Shown here: positions 12,066 through 23,045 of the stretch, piece by piece
Numbering within the stretch: position 1 is the first letter of the stretch
How the letters are laid out: each line of letters opens with the position of its first letter
Assembly: GCA_035772735.1 (NCBI GenBank)
Contig: JASDFA010000018.1
Span: 58,372,001-58,436,000 of the forward strand
From: Datura wrightii
Lineage: Eukaryota > Streptophyta > Magnoliopsida > Solanales > Solanaceae
Length of the DNA stretch: 64,000 nt
Direction of reading: 5' to 3'
The notes under the pieces: model-generated
Seen by the model: only the letters and a program-made list of their open reading frames with translations
Told to the model about the DNA's origin: nothing
The model's database searches: none
Program-made: the position numbers and the translations under genes

Positions 12066-14299
12066 TGTTATACTCCAGAAGCCCAAAGATTAGACATGGG
12101 AGTTGAAATAGAGAAAAATTTAAAACTGGCATCAGGACACAAAATGGATCATGAGGTGACCCGTGGGAGCAGACCACAATTCTTGATGTGAATTGTGGTG
12201 AGGATCAAAAGGTGAGTTGAAATTTAAGAATTTGGATCCCCATGAACGTGATCACGAGTCATGGTCAGGCCCCATGATTTATGGGATGAGTCGTGGCCAG
12301 CAAGAAAAGGTTAAATTGAGATTAAGGTAGTGAACATCATGAGTGGTGACCATGACCATATGAAGTCGATCATGAAGAGCCCAGATGACTTGATAAGCAG
12401 TGTACTTGACGATGTCATGAGTCATTGCCATAGGTGACGAGCCGTCATGTCCCTCGTGGGGACTGACTGGCAGTTAATTTATGCAAATTTAGTAAGGGAT
12501 TTTTTGTAATTTCTAAGATCCTAAGGACTAAATTATGTCATTTTGAGTTATGAATGATGACTTTTAAGAGGGTTAAGTTCATTTTAGGCCATTCTCATTC
12601 ATGCATGCAAAGATGGAAAAGTTTGAGGGGGTGATAAAGCTTATTCTTTTTCAAATTGTCTTCAATTCCTCTTGGGCACTCAAATAAGTATAAGAATCAT
12701 CTATAATAAGGTATGTAAGCTTATGAATGGGTGAATCCTTTCACACCCATGCCAATCCCTCTCCAAATCATGAATTTCCTATCTTAATTCTATGGGGTTT
12801 TAACCCAATGCATGAAATTTCTAATTCTCTACATGGGTATGATTTAAATATGTATATACTATTTAATTATGATTCATGGGAAATTTTTATGTTATTTACA
12901 ATGAAAAATCATGTTCTAAATTTATTAAATCAAAATGCCCAATTATAGAAAGTTTATAAAAGATGAGATTTGTAATGAATGTATGATTATGATGAGATAT
13001 TATGATGAAAAGTATATTTTCAAGCTATCCACATTTATAATCATGTTTTCAAAATGAATTGAGTATTTTCAAGAATGTTAAGGTATTGGGAAATGCCACA
13101 TGTTCAAGTATGATTTATGATTTTCCCGAATTAAGCTTACCACGTTATTTTGGAGCGAAGACTCCCAATTATATTTCAACTTGTGGTATGTTTTCATCTA
13201 AAGCTTCTCATATGCATGATTTTAGATTTGAGATGTATTTGATTATTGAGCTTCATTAATTGCTGATGGTAAGCTTCATTGAAAAATGGAGAGCATATGC
13301 ATGTTTATGGGAGTAGTGTCTAGCATCGAGTAGGCTAAGGGTCGATCACCCTATGCCTCAGAACTATGCGCCAATGTAGGTTTATTCTTATATATATTAC
13401 TTCGAGACCTCCCTTGTGAGATATCCCCTACCCTATTGGGCCACGAGCTTGATACCGATATCATAGTATCATCCCTAGCCCTGGCAAGGCTTTGGAAGGC
13501 TCTTCCCACTTGAGTGTGATAGTTGGGACCATATAATCTCTATCGTGGTATGTCGGTTAAAAGATGAGTCTCCCATTGTTCCTTATGATTTTAGTTATGC
13601 ATGTTCATCATTCATGAGATTTATACATCTATATATGTTCTAAAGCAGGTTTGACTCACTATTCAGTTTTACTCATGACTATCAGATCTCAGCTTTGAGT
13701 CAATCGATTTAGTTATGATGTTATGTTATGTTATGATGAGATTATGATTTCAAAAAGAATGCATGCAAGCCCTACTCTCAGATTCTTAATGGTTATGTTT
13801 TACATTATGCACATTTTAAAATTATTTTACTTATTTAAGCGGTTTTACTTACCTTGAATACTTGGTACATTCCACGTACTGACCACATACTCTATGCTGT
13901 ATCATTTTATGATATAAGACCCAACACTCATACTCAGCCCCGTTCATAGCTAGTCTTCAGAGTTAGCATCTTACACTTGTTGGTGAGTCCTCATCTCCCG
14001 AGGACCATGCTTATTCAGATTTCTCTATGGATTTTCAGTTTTTAGCTTATTCAATTTAGTTGGGGTATTTTCCCATCAACCGATCATGTTTAGAGGCTTT
14101 TCAGACAAAAAGGATGTATTCAGCTTCAGATTGTGTATTCCGATGTTATGTTTATTTCAGAATTCCACTAAGATTATTATGTTGACTCTTCTGTTTTAGT
14201 AATTGAGTTTAGATGTATGTTTATTCCATGGTTCAACTTGGAGTCTCTCGGGGCTCCTTGTCTTGTGTCTCAATTCAGGCCTCCTTCTGAGTCGTGACA
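12066..14299 (+). repeat. Element D 5' LTR
   Basis: The LTR starts TGTTATACTCC and ends GTCGTGACA. At 12174-12198 a perfect hairpin, CCACAATTC-N7-GAATTGTGG, occupies the place where the 3' LTR has CCACGAGTC-N7-GACTCGTGG. A splice donor-like AAG|GTATGT lies at 12711. I see no clear TATA box. Confidence 0.9.
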
Positions 14300-14504
14300 A
14301 ATTTGGTATTAGAGAAATAGGTTTGAAGTGTCCTAGGGTGTCTGAAAGCCGCGTTGAGTAGAGTCTTTATCATGGGTGTAAAGCGCGCCACACTTATGAC
14401 GAAGAGGCTACGAGACGTTTGGGAAATGTTCCCTTCTTTCATGATCTATGTCGTACGATGAAATGTCTCCCTATCCTTCTAATTCATGCTATTCGAGATT
14501 GCAG
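12711..14504 (+). other. Element D candidate 5' leader intron
   Basis: The donor AAG|GTATGT is at 12711. The acceptor is GAGATTGCAG ending at 14504, five bases before the gag ATG, with a CTAAT branch-like motif at 14479-14483 and pyrimidine-rich sequence around it. E, G and H keep the same arrangement. The intron would contain the rest of the LTR and the primer-binding site. This is inferred from sequence only. Confidence 0.5.
14304..14315 (+). other. Element D primer-binding site, degenerate tRNA-iMet type
   Basis: This reads TGGTATTAGAGA four bases after the LTR, against TGGTATCAGAGC in E and G. Two changes probably weaken priming. Confidence 0.8.
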
Positions 14505-14508
14505 AATC

Positions 14509-15570
14509 ATGGCTCCCATAAGAGTAAATGGTAAAAGGAATGGTAATGGAGATGGCCACGGGGATGGCAACGAAAATAGGCACCTGCAGGCCCCATCAGT
14601 CCAGGAGCACCATGCACCGGAGTCGGTTGCCCATGCTAAATTTAGGGAAGCTATTCAGATGCTCATGCAGGCCTTGACAACTCAGGTCAATCAGTAGGCA
14701 GTTGCGCATATCCCACAAAATGAAAATGCAACGATGGCACGAGTCGAGGATTTCTTTAGAATGAACCCACCAGAGTTCCTCAAGTCAAAGGTAGATGAGG
14801 ACCCACATGAGTTCGTTGATGAGATTATGAAGATTACCCAGGTCATGGGGGTGAATGGGGTTGAATGTGCATAGTTGGCCTCATATCAGTTGAAAGGGGT
14901 CACACACATCTGGTTTTGTAAATGGAAAGACAGTAGGGCTGTCGAAGCAGGTCCTTTCACTTGGGAGGAGTTCAATATTGCTTTCTTAGAATCGATTCTT
15001 CCCTTGTGATATGAGGAAGATAAAGGAATCCGAGTTCATGAATCTTAATAAAGGGAGGATGAGGGTACAGGAGAATGCCCTTGATCAGAGGGCGCGGGTG
15101 AGCAGGTTTGTTCATGGCGTGGTGGGCTATTTGGACAAGGATTGTAGGACCGCTATGCTCCACCAGGATATTAATTTCCCTCGGATAGTTTTGTACGCCT
15201 ATCAGATGGAGGCGACACATATGAGAGAGAAGGAGGCCAAAAGGGACAGGATTAATAGTAAAAGATTCTCATAGCCAAGGTTAGGTGGTGGGCACTGACA
15301 ACAGACCAAATAGAGATCTTCAGCTCCTACATCTTCAGTGTTGAGTGTGCCATCTAGGCCTAGGCATGATCAAAGGGGGCGACCAGTGCTTGGCAGTTTC
15401 AGGTGCTTGCTTCGGGTGTGGAAAGCCCGGACACATGCTTAGATATTTCCCAGCAATGAGATAGGACCATGATGGGGGCCAAGGTCCAGCTTCTAATTCA
15501 GCAACCCCACCCGCACGCTCAACACACCAGGGGGCATCTACCATCATAGGTGGCGATCAACGCCAAAATA
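14509..15570 (+). pseudogene. gag: Element D gag, decayed
   Basis: The start is ATG at 14509 (MAPIRVNGKRNGNG), because it directly follows the acceptor-like site and matches the MPP start of G and H. A TAG at 14695 is the first of several stops. The capsid region is recognisable by FRMNPPEF, SKVDEDPHEF and YQLKGVTHIW, and then the frame shifts near 15005. In the next readable part (15011-15274) an in-frame segment equal to 14 codons in E is missing between ENALD and QRARV. The zinc knuckle near 15408-15449 reads CFGCGKPGHMLRYF, with the last cysteine lost. It cannot make a working Gag. Confidence 0.85.
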
Positions 15571-15629
15571 GATTCTATGCCTTAGCATCTCGCCAGGAGC
15601 AAGAGGTCCCCTCGGATGTAGTCACTGGT

Positions 15630-16214
15630 ATGTTACGAGTTTTCCATCATGATGTATATGCTTTGCTAGATCCCGGGGCTACCTTGTCTTTTGTGACACC
15701 TTATGTGGCTAGTAGCTTCAGAGTCAGTCCCGAAGTCTTGTCAGAACTCTTCTCAGTCTCTACTCTAGTATGTGATTTAGTTGTAGCTAGACGGGTGTAT
15801 AGAGTTTTCCCGGTCTCAGTCTTTCAGGAGGTCCCCTCAACAGATTTGATAGAGTTATCCATGACTAATTTCAATGTTATCCTTGACATGGATTGGCTAT
15901 TTGCATGTTATGCCTCAGTTAATTGTAGAACCCAGGCAGTAGAGTTTAGATTTCTGGGAGAGTCAGTATTAGAGTGGAAGGATAGTTCAACTGTGCCTAT
16001 AGGTCATTTCATTTCCTACCTTAAGGCCAGAAAGATAATTTTTAAGGGTTGTGTGTACCATCTAGTTAGGGTTAAGGATGTTGAGTTCGATGCCCCTCCT
16101 ATCCAGTCAGTTCCAATAGTATGTGAGTATTCGAAAGTCTTCCCAGATGATTTACCGAGAGTCCCTCCTGAGCGAGAGATTGATTTTGGCATTGACCTTC
16201 TCCCCAACACGTAG
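15630..16214 (+). pseudogene. pol: Element D protease, open fragment
   Basis: This is an open frame of 194 codons. Its retropepsin motif LLDPGATLSFVTPYV is at residues 12-26 and a second conserved block, NVILDMDWL, at about 85-93. The active-site triplet is DPG rather than DTG or DSG. E and H also have DPG, so this looks like the family state and not decay. The C-terminal part continues into the linker before reverse transcriptase (VPPEREIDFGIDLLP). The frame is closed by a stop at 16212-16214. The protease would process Gag-Pol in the particle. Confidence 0.85.
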
Positions 16215-17450
16215 CCTATATCTATTCCTCCCTGCAAAATGGCTCTAGCCGTGCTAAAGAAGTTGAAGGAATAGTTGAAGGACCTGTTAGATAAGGGCTT
16301 CATTAGACCGAGCAAGTCCCTATGGGGTGCACCAGTTCTCTTTGTCTGAAATTAAGATGGTTCCCTTCGCATGTGTATTGAATATCAGCAATTGAACAAA
16401 GTCACCGTCAAGAACAGGTATCCTCTACCCAGTATTGATGATTTATTTGACCATCTTCAGGGTGCCAAGTGCTTTTCAAAGATAGATCTCAGATCCGGGT
16501 AGCATCAGCTCAGAGTTCGAGAATGTGACATCCCGAAGACAGCCTCAGGACGCGGTATAGTCATTATGAGTTTGTAGTTATGTCTTTTGGACTAACGAAT
16601 GCTCCTGCAGCTTTTATTGACTTGATGAATAGAGTGTTCAAGCCATACTTGGATATGTTCATGATTGCATTTATTGATGACATCTTGATATACTCTCGAA
16701 GCGAGAAGGAGCATGCCGCTCATTTGAGAGTAGTGCGGCAGACTCTCAAGGATCACCAATTATATGCCAAATTCAGCAAGTGTGAGTTTTTGTTGAACTC
16801 AGTGGCGTTTTTGGGACATGTGTTATCAAGCAAAGGAATAAATGTGGACTCTCAGAAAATAGAAGCGGTGAAGAATTGGCCTAGACTGGTGAATCCTTCA
16901 TATATTCAGAGCTTTTTGGGTTTAGCCGGCTACTATCATAGGTTTGTGGAAGGTTTCTCATCTATTGCAGCACCCTTGACCAAATTTACCCAAAAGAAGG
17001 TGAAATCTAATGGTCAAAGGCTTGTGATAAGATCTTCCAGGAGTTGAATGCTCGACTTACCTCAGCATCGGTGTTAACCCTACCCGAGGGTACTGATTGG
17101 TTCATGATGTATTGTGATGCTTCGAGGATCAGACTTGGGTGTGTATTCATGCAGCACAGAAAAGTTATAGCATATGCTTGCAGACAGCTAAAAGTTCATG
17201 AGAAGAATTACCCAACCCATGATCTTGAATTGGCCACGGTGGTATTCTCCTTGAAGATATGGCGACGTGGATGTGTTTACGGACCATAAGAATTTACAAT
17301 ATGTGTTTACCTAAAAGGATCTCAATCTTCGGCAAAGGAGGTGGTTGGAGCTACTCAAGGACTATGATATGTGTGTCCTTTACCATCGGTTAAGGCCAAT
17401 GTAGTGGCAGACGCTCTAATAGACTCTCTATGGAGAGTGTGTCTCATGTG
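16215..17450 (+). pseudogene. pol: Element D reverse transcriptase and RNase H, decayed
   Basis: The fingers and palm begin with the DKGFIRPS and WGAPVLFV blocks, where stops already occur, and a frameshift lies near 16550. The open part from 16580 to 17047 contains MSFGLTNAPAAF and the intact catalytic box FIDDILIYSRS. It then continues through FLGHVLSSKGI and LGLAGYYHRFVEGFSSI. RNase H starts near 17047 with VLTLPEG and YCDASRIRLGCV. Shortly before DVFTDHKNLQ, sequence around the expected NYLYG block is disturbed and the frame changes. More stops follow to 17450. Function in the living element would be cDNA synthesis. Confidence 0.85.
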
Positions 17451-17699
17451 AATGAGGGAATGAAGGAGTTGGTGAAGGATGTGCACCGACTCGCAAGGTT
17501 GGGAGTTCGGTTGGTTGGCTCGACCAATGGCGGTGTTGTTGTTTAGAATGCATCAGAATCGTCATTGGTGACTGATGTAAAAGCTAGACAAGATGAGGAA
17601 CCTATTTTGGTAAAATTGAAGGAAGCGGTTCAAAATCAGAAGGTAGAGGTCTTCCCCAAAGGGGGAGATGGTGTTATTTGATACCAGGGTCGCTTATGT

Positions 17700-18529
17700 G
17701 TTTCGGATGTGGGGATGATTTGAGGAGCTGGATACTGCACGAGGTTGATGGATCTAGGTATTCTATCCATCCAGGTACCACCATGATGTATCGTGACTTA
17801 TAGGAAATCTATTGGTGGAATGGCATGAAGAAGGACATAGCAGAATTTGTGGCTAAGTGTCCAAACTGTCAACAGGTGAAGGTTGAGCACGAAGGACCCA
17901 GAGGTGTGCTTCAAGAAATTTTCATCCCTACTTGGAAGTGGGAAGAGATCAATATGGACTTTATAATAGGTTTGCCTCGCACTCGCAGACAATATGACTC
18001 CATTTGGGTTGTGGAAGACAGGTTGACCAAGGCCGCTCATTTTCTACCGGTCAAAACCACGGATTCGGCGGAGGACTATGCCAAACTATATATCCGGGAG
18101 CTAGTTCGATTGCATGGAGTGCCCTTTTCCATTATATCAAACAAAGGTACCCAAACCTCTCAGTTTTGGAGGTCGTTTCAAAAAGGACTTGGTACTCAGG
18201 TTAAGCTCAGCACAACATTTCACCTGCAAACGGATGCTCAAGCGGAGCAAACAATTCAGACTCTTAAGGACATGTTGAGAGAATGCTTTATTGACTTCAA
18301 AGGTAGTTGGGATAATCATTTGCCTCTTATCGAGTTTGCATACAATTATAGCTATCATTCTAGTATTCAGATGACTCCGTTTGAGGCTCTCTATGGGCGA
18401 AGATGTAGATCGCCCATTGGTTGGTTCGAAGTTGGTGAAGCTGCGATGATAAGACCAGATTCAGTTCATGAGACTATGGAGAAGGTTCAGCTCATACAGG
18501 ATAGGTTGAAAACAGCTCAATGTCACTAA
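17700..18529 (+). pseudogene. pol: Element D integrase, catalytic residue lost
   Basis: An HHCC-type N-terminal domain is visible: His in LHEVDG and SIHPG, and two Cys in AKCPNCQQVK. The core reads NMDFIIGLPRT for the first Asp. At the second catalytic position the sequence is SNKGTQ instead of SDRGTQ, with codon AAC at 18140-18142. The Glu region AEQTIQTLKDML is kept. Thus the DDE triad is D-N-E. The frame is open from 17825 to 18529 and ends in a stop just before the chromodomain part. H carries the same Asp to Asn change. Confidence 0.85.
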
Positions 18530-18532
18530 AAG

Positions 18533-19009
18533 TCCTATGCCAATGTGAGAAGGAGGGAATTAGAATTTTAGGTGGATGATTGGGTGTTTCTGAAGGTATC
18601 TCCTATGAAGGGAGTGATGCGGTTTGGGAAGAAAGGAAAACTCAGCCCTCGTTATATTATCCCTTACCAGATTGTAAAATGGGTTGTCAAGGTAGCATAC
18701 GAGTTGGAGTTGCCTTCAGAATTAGATTTCGTGCATCCTGTTATCCATATATCACTCTTAAAGAAGTGTTTGGGTGATTCCGCTCTAGTTGTCCCGATGG
18801 ACAGTGTTGGTGTGAAAGACAACCTTAGTTATGAGGAGGTCCCGGTGGAAATACTGGATCATCAGGTTCGACGGTTAAGGAGTAAGGAAGTAGTTTCAGT
18901 TAAAGTTTTATGGAGGAATCAGCATGTTGAAGGAGCAAAGTGGGAAGATCAAGCAGACATGATGGCTAGATACCCACATTTATTCTCTACCGGCTCAGTT
19001 CCAGCTTGA
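18533..19009 (+). pseudogene. pol: Element D integrase C-terminus with chromodomain
   Basis: The block WVFLKVSPMKGVMRFGKKGK is followed by LSPRY, HISLLKKCLGD and a chromodomain-like segment. That segment contains VEILDHQVRRLR, VKVLWRN and AKWEDQADM, and the frame ends at YPHLFSTGSVPA plus stop at 19007. It is open from 18572. The chromodomain places D in the Tekay/Del chromoviruses, where it is thought to guide integration toward marked chromatin. This fits the heterochromatic nesting seen here. Confidence 0.88.
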
Positions 19010-19241
19010 GGTATCAGTTTTTGCCCTAAGACTCTTTTTAGTTTTCATGCTCAGTTCATGTGCCCAAGTTTCTATTATATATGTGGATGTGTATATGATT
19101 CATGAATTTAGTTCAGCTATATAGTTTGAATCAGAATGGTCATTCCGTCAGTTTACAGCTTAAATGATCAATATTTTAATATGATAATTGCATTTCTCTG
19201 CTTTTTTGTATGTTTTCCAACATTCGAGGATGAATGTTCCT

Positions 19242-19250
19242 AAGGAGGAG
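19242..19250 (+). other. Element D polypurine tract
   Basis: AAGGAGGAG lies four bases before the 3' LTR start at 19255. It corresponds to AAGGGGGAGA in E. Confidence 0.8.
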
Positions 19251-19254
19251 ATAT

Positions 19255-21509
19255 TGTTATACTCCGAAAGCCCAAAGATTAGATCCGGGAGTTGAAACGG
19301 AGAAAAATTTAAAACTGACATCAGGACATAGAATAGGTCGTGAGGTGACCCATGGGAGCATACCACGAGTCATGATGTGACTCGTGGTGAGGCTCAGAAG
19401 GTGAGTTGAAATTTGGGAATTTGGATCCCCACGGACGTGACCACGAGTCATGATCAGGCCCCACGATCGTGGGATGAGTCATGGCCAGCAAGAAAAGGTC
19501 TGATTGTGATTAAGGCAGTGCACATGATGAGTAATGACCACGAGTTGTGGTCACCCGTAACGAATCATGAAGTCAACCATGATGAGTCCAAATGACTTGA
19601 TAAGAAGTGTACTTGATGGACGATGCCACGAGTCGTGGCTAGAGTTGTTGAGTCGTCATGTCCCTCGTGGGTACTGACTGGCAGTTAATTTCTGTGAATT
19701 TAGTAAGGGCTTTTCCTTAATTCCTAAGATCCTAAGGCCTAAACTATTTCGTTTTGAGTTATTAATGATGACTTTCAAGAGAGTTAAGTTCATTTTAGGC
19801 CATTCTCATTCATGCATACAAAGATAGAAAGTTGGATAGGGTGATCAAGCTTGTTCTTCTTCAAATTCTCTTCAATTCCTCTTTGGCACTCAAAGAAGTG
19901 TAAGAATCAGCTATAATCAGGTATGTAGGGTTATGGATGGGTGAATCCTTTCACACCCTGCCCAATCCCTCTCCAAATCATGAATTTCCTATGTCAAATC
20001 TATGGGGATTTAACCCAATGCATGAAATTTCTAATTCTCTACATGGGTATGATTAAATATGTATATATTATTGAATTATGATTCATGGGAAAGTTTTATG
20101 TTATTTACAATGAAAAATCATGTTCTAAATTTATTAAATCAAAATGCCCAATTATAGAAAGTTCATGAAAGATGAGATTTGTGATAAATGTATGATTCTG
20201 ATGAGATATTATGATGAAAAACATATTTTAAAGCTACCTATGTTATAATCATGTTTGCAAAATGAATTGACTATTTTCAATTATGTTAAGGTATTGGGAA
20301 ATGCCACATGTTCAAGTATGATTTATGATCTTTTCGAATTAAGCTTATCACATGATTTTGGAGTGAAGATTCCCAATTATCTTTTAGCTTATGGTATGTT
20401 TTGAGATAAAGCTTCTCATATGCATGATTTCAGATTTGAGATGTATTTGATTATTGAGCTTCATTAATTGACAATGGTAAGATTCATTGAAAAATGATGG
20501 AGAGCATATGCATGTTTTTGGGAGTAGTGTCTAGCACCGAGTAGGCTAAGGGTCGATCACCCTATGCCTCAAAACTACACGCCAACGTAGGTTTATTCTT
20601 ATATATATTACTTCGGTATCTCCCTTGTGAGTTATCCCCTGCCCTATTGTGCCACAATCTTGATATTGATATCATGGTATCATCCCTAGCCCTAGAAAGG
20701 CTTTGGACGACTCTTCCCACTAGAGTGTGATAGTTGGGACCACATAAGCTCTATCGTGGTATGTCGTTTAAAAGACGAGTCTCCCATTGTTCCTTATGAT
20801 TTTAGTTATGCATGTTCATCATTCATGAGATTTATACATCTATATATGTTCTAAAGTAGGTTTGACTCAATATTCAGTTTTACTCATGACTATCAGATTT
20901 CAGCTTTGAGTCAATTGATTTAGTTATGATGTTATGCTATGTTATGATGAGATCATGATTTCAGAAAGAATGCATGCAAGCCCTACTCTCAGATTCTTAT
21001 TGGTTATGTTTTACATTATGCATGTTTTTAAATGATTTTACTTATTTAAGCGGTTTTACTTACCTTGAATACTTGGTACATTCCACGTACTGACCACATA
21101 CTCTATGTTGTATCATTTCATGATACAAGACCCGACACTCATACTCAGCCCCGTTCATAGCTAGTCTTCAGAGTTAGCATCTTACACTTGTTGGTGAGTC
21201 CTTATCTCCCGAGGACCATGCTTATTCAGATTTTTCTACGTATTTTCAGTTTTTAGCTTATTCGAGTTAGTTGGGGTCTTGTCCCATCAACTCATCATGT
21301 TTAGAGGCTTTTCAGACAAAAAAGATGTATTCAGCTTTAGATTGTGTATTCCGATGTTATGTTTATTTCAGACTTCCGCTAAGATTATTATATTGACTCT
21401 TCAGTTTTAGTAATTGAGTTAGATGTATGTTTATGCCATGGGTCGACTTGGAGTCTCACGGGGCTCCTTGTCCCGTGTCTCGATCGGGGCCTCCGTCCAG
21501 GTCGTGATA
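19255..21509 (+). repeat. Element D 3' LTR
   Basis: The LTR starts TGTTATACTCC and ends GTGATA, followed by GCATG. It contains the hairpin CCACGAGTC (19363-19371) and GACTCGTGG (19379-19387), a perfect 14-bp palindrome CCCACGATCGTGGG (19460-19473) and a donor-like CAG|GTATGT at 19921. Confidence 0.9.
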
Positions 21510-21514
21510 GCATG

Positions 21515-23045
21515 GCCGACACCCGATGCCATTGTTGTCCTGAGTGAACTACATAACATGGAATTTCATTTAGAGCATACATCTAACATAAGCAGAAGAA
21601 TCATTAGACTTAATCTTTTAAAAAAATCTAAATAAAAAAATAAGTTTATAGAAGACCTTCCAAGTTTACATCAACATGAACTATAAGAATCTATGAAGCC
21701 TCTATTATAAATGGAATAACTGTTTTACTGGGATAAGGCACTCGACATACCTTATAGCAAAAACTAATAATGCTGAGTGAAGTAACTGAGCCCAAAATAA
21801 GTGGCGCTCACCAATAGCTGAATAAAAGAATCCTAGCATACAACTCGATTGTTGGTATGAGTACCTAAGTCTACATTATAAAATAATGCAGCACCCAAAG
21901 GTAAAAGAAATGTGAGTACATAGGATCATACTGTATGTAAAATGGCTGAATGAATCAAAAACATAGCTGATAATAGAAAGAATAACCAAAAGAATAGACG
22001 TAGTATGAAGGAAATCAAGAATATGAAATCAGTAGGTTGGCCTTTTAAAAATTATGTTTTTCAGCATCATTCATTTTTTCAATTTGGGAGATTCTTATTT
22101 TAGCTGACATAAACCACCATGTAAACATGAAGTCTGATATCTGCCCGATCAACAAATCCATCCCACACCTCGGTAGTGTATAAGACATCATAACATAGTT
22201 TTCTAGCAAGGATCCATAATAGCCCGTACCAGGGGCACATAAGGAGTCGCCCGAACTAGCAGAAATGATCCATAACCTATATTGGCATACACAGTTTCAA
22301 GAACGAAGCTTTCTCAATTAATAATACTACTCCTTTATTTTATTCCATAGTGTAATTTACTCGAAATCATAATTAAGCAACTAAGCTTATAATCAAAAGT
22401 CATCATCCTATCATAATTATAGTTCATCATTGTCATAAGACCTTTAAATTTATAAATCATCATGTCGTAATCATTATTCAAAAAATCATTGGCACTTTTG
22501 TTTTACAAGAAAAATCATAGTTGATAAAGTCATTAAACCTACTCTTGTAGAGGAAAAATCATAGTTTGTGAAATTGGCACTCTTCATAAGAGGACACATG
22601 GAACTCAGAGATCAAGAAGGATCTAAGACCTACATAGGAACTCATGGAGTAACTAAGAATGATCATAAAATATACATTGGAACTCATAGAGTTTTGAAAA
22701 TAATTCATCATAGACATAACATTCTTGACCTTAACCCTAACAACTCAAGAAGAAGAAGGATTTCATAAGCAAATCTTTAAGAAGGATCATCAAATTCAAA
22801 CTTTGAAGGAACTATCTGTCATGCTTTCATAATTATGTGTACATAATCATAAAATTCTTGGAAAAGCAGTACCATAAATGATGAGCAATATCATAGGGAA
22901 GTCTTGGATTTCACAAGAGTAAATAAGATCAAGGAATAAGTTTTTCATCATAACCCTAACTCATACATGGATGAAAAGCTCATAAACAAGAATAACATAG
23001 CGTGAGAAAGAACAATGAGGTTCCCACATGTAGAGATAGCCTTAT
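21515..23045 (-). repeat. Element C, middle part
   Basis: This is AT-rich LTR sequence between D and E. It continues the text of 12036-12065 once D and its duplication are removed. No coding sequence or known motif stands out. CTTAT (23041-23045) is the left target duplication of E. Confidence 0.65.

Larger units (their letters stand above)
12066..21509 (+). mobile_element. Element D: complete Tekay/Del chromovirus, inactive
   Basis: D has two LTRs of 2234 and 2255 bp, a degenerate Met-tRNA primer-binding site, gag, protease, reverse transcriptase, RNase H, integrase with chromodomain, and a polypurine tract. The target duplication is GCGTG (12061-12065) against GCATG (21510-21514), a single CpG-type change. 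D lies in the first 30 bases of element C. Its LTRs differ at roughly 5-7% in the stretches I compared. Confidence 0.9.

Noticed and set aside
14304..14315. tRNA-like sequences near LTR ends considered as tRNA genes
   Set aside because: Only the 12-18 bases complementary to tRNA 3' ends are present. They are primer-binding sites, and no cloverleaf can be drawn.
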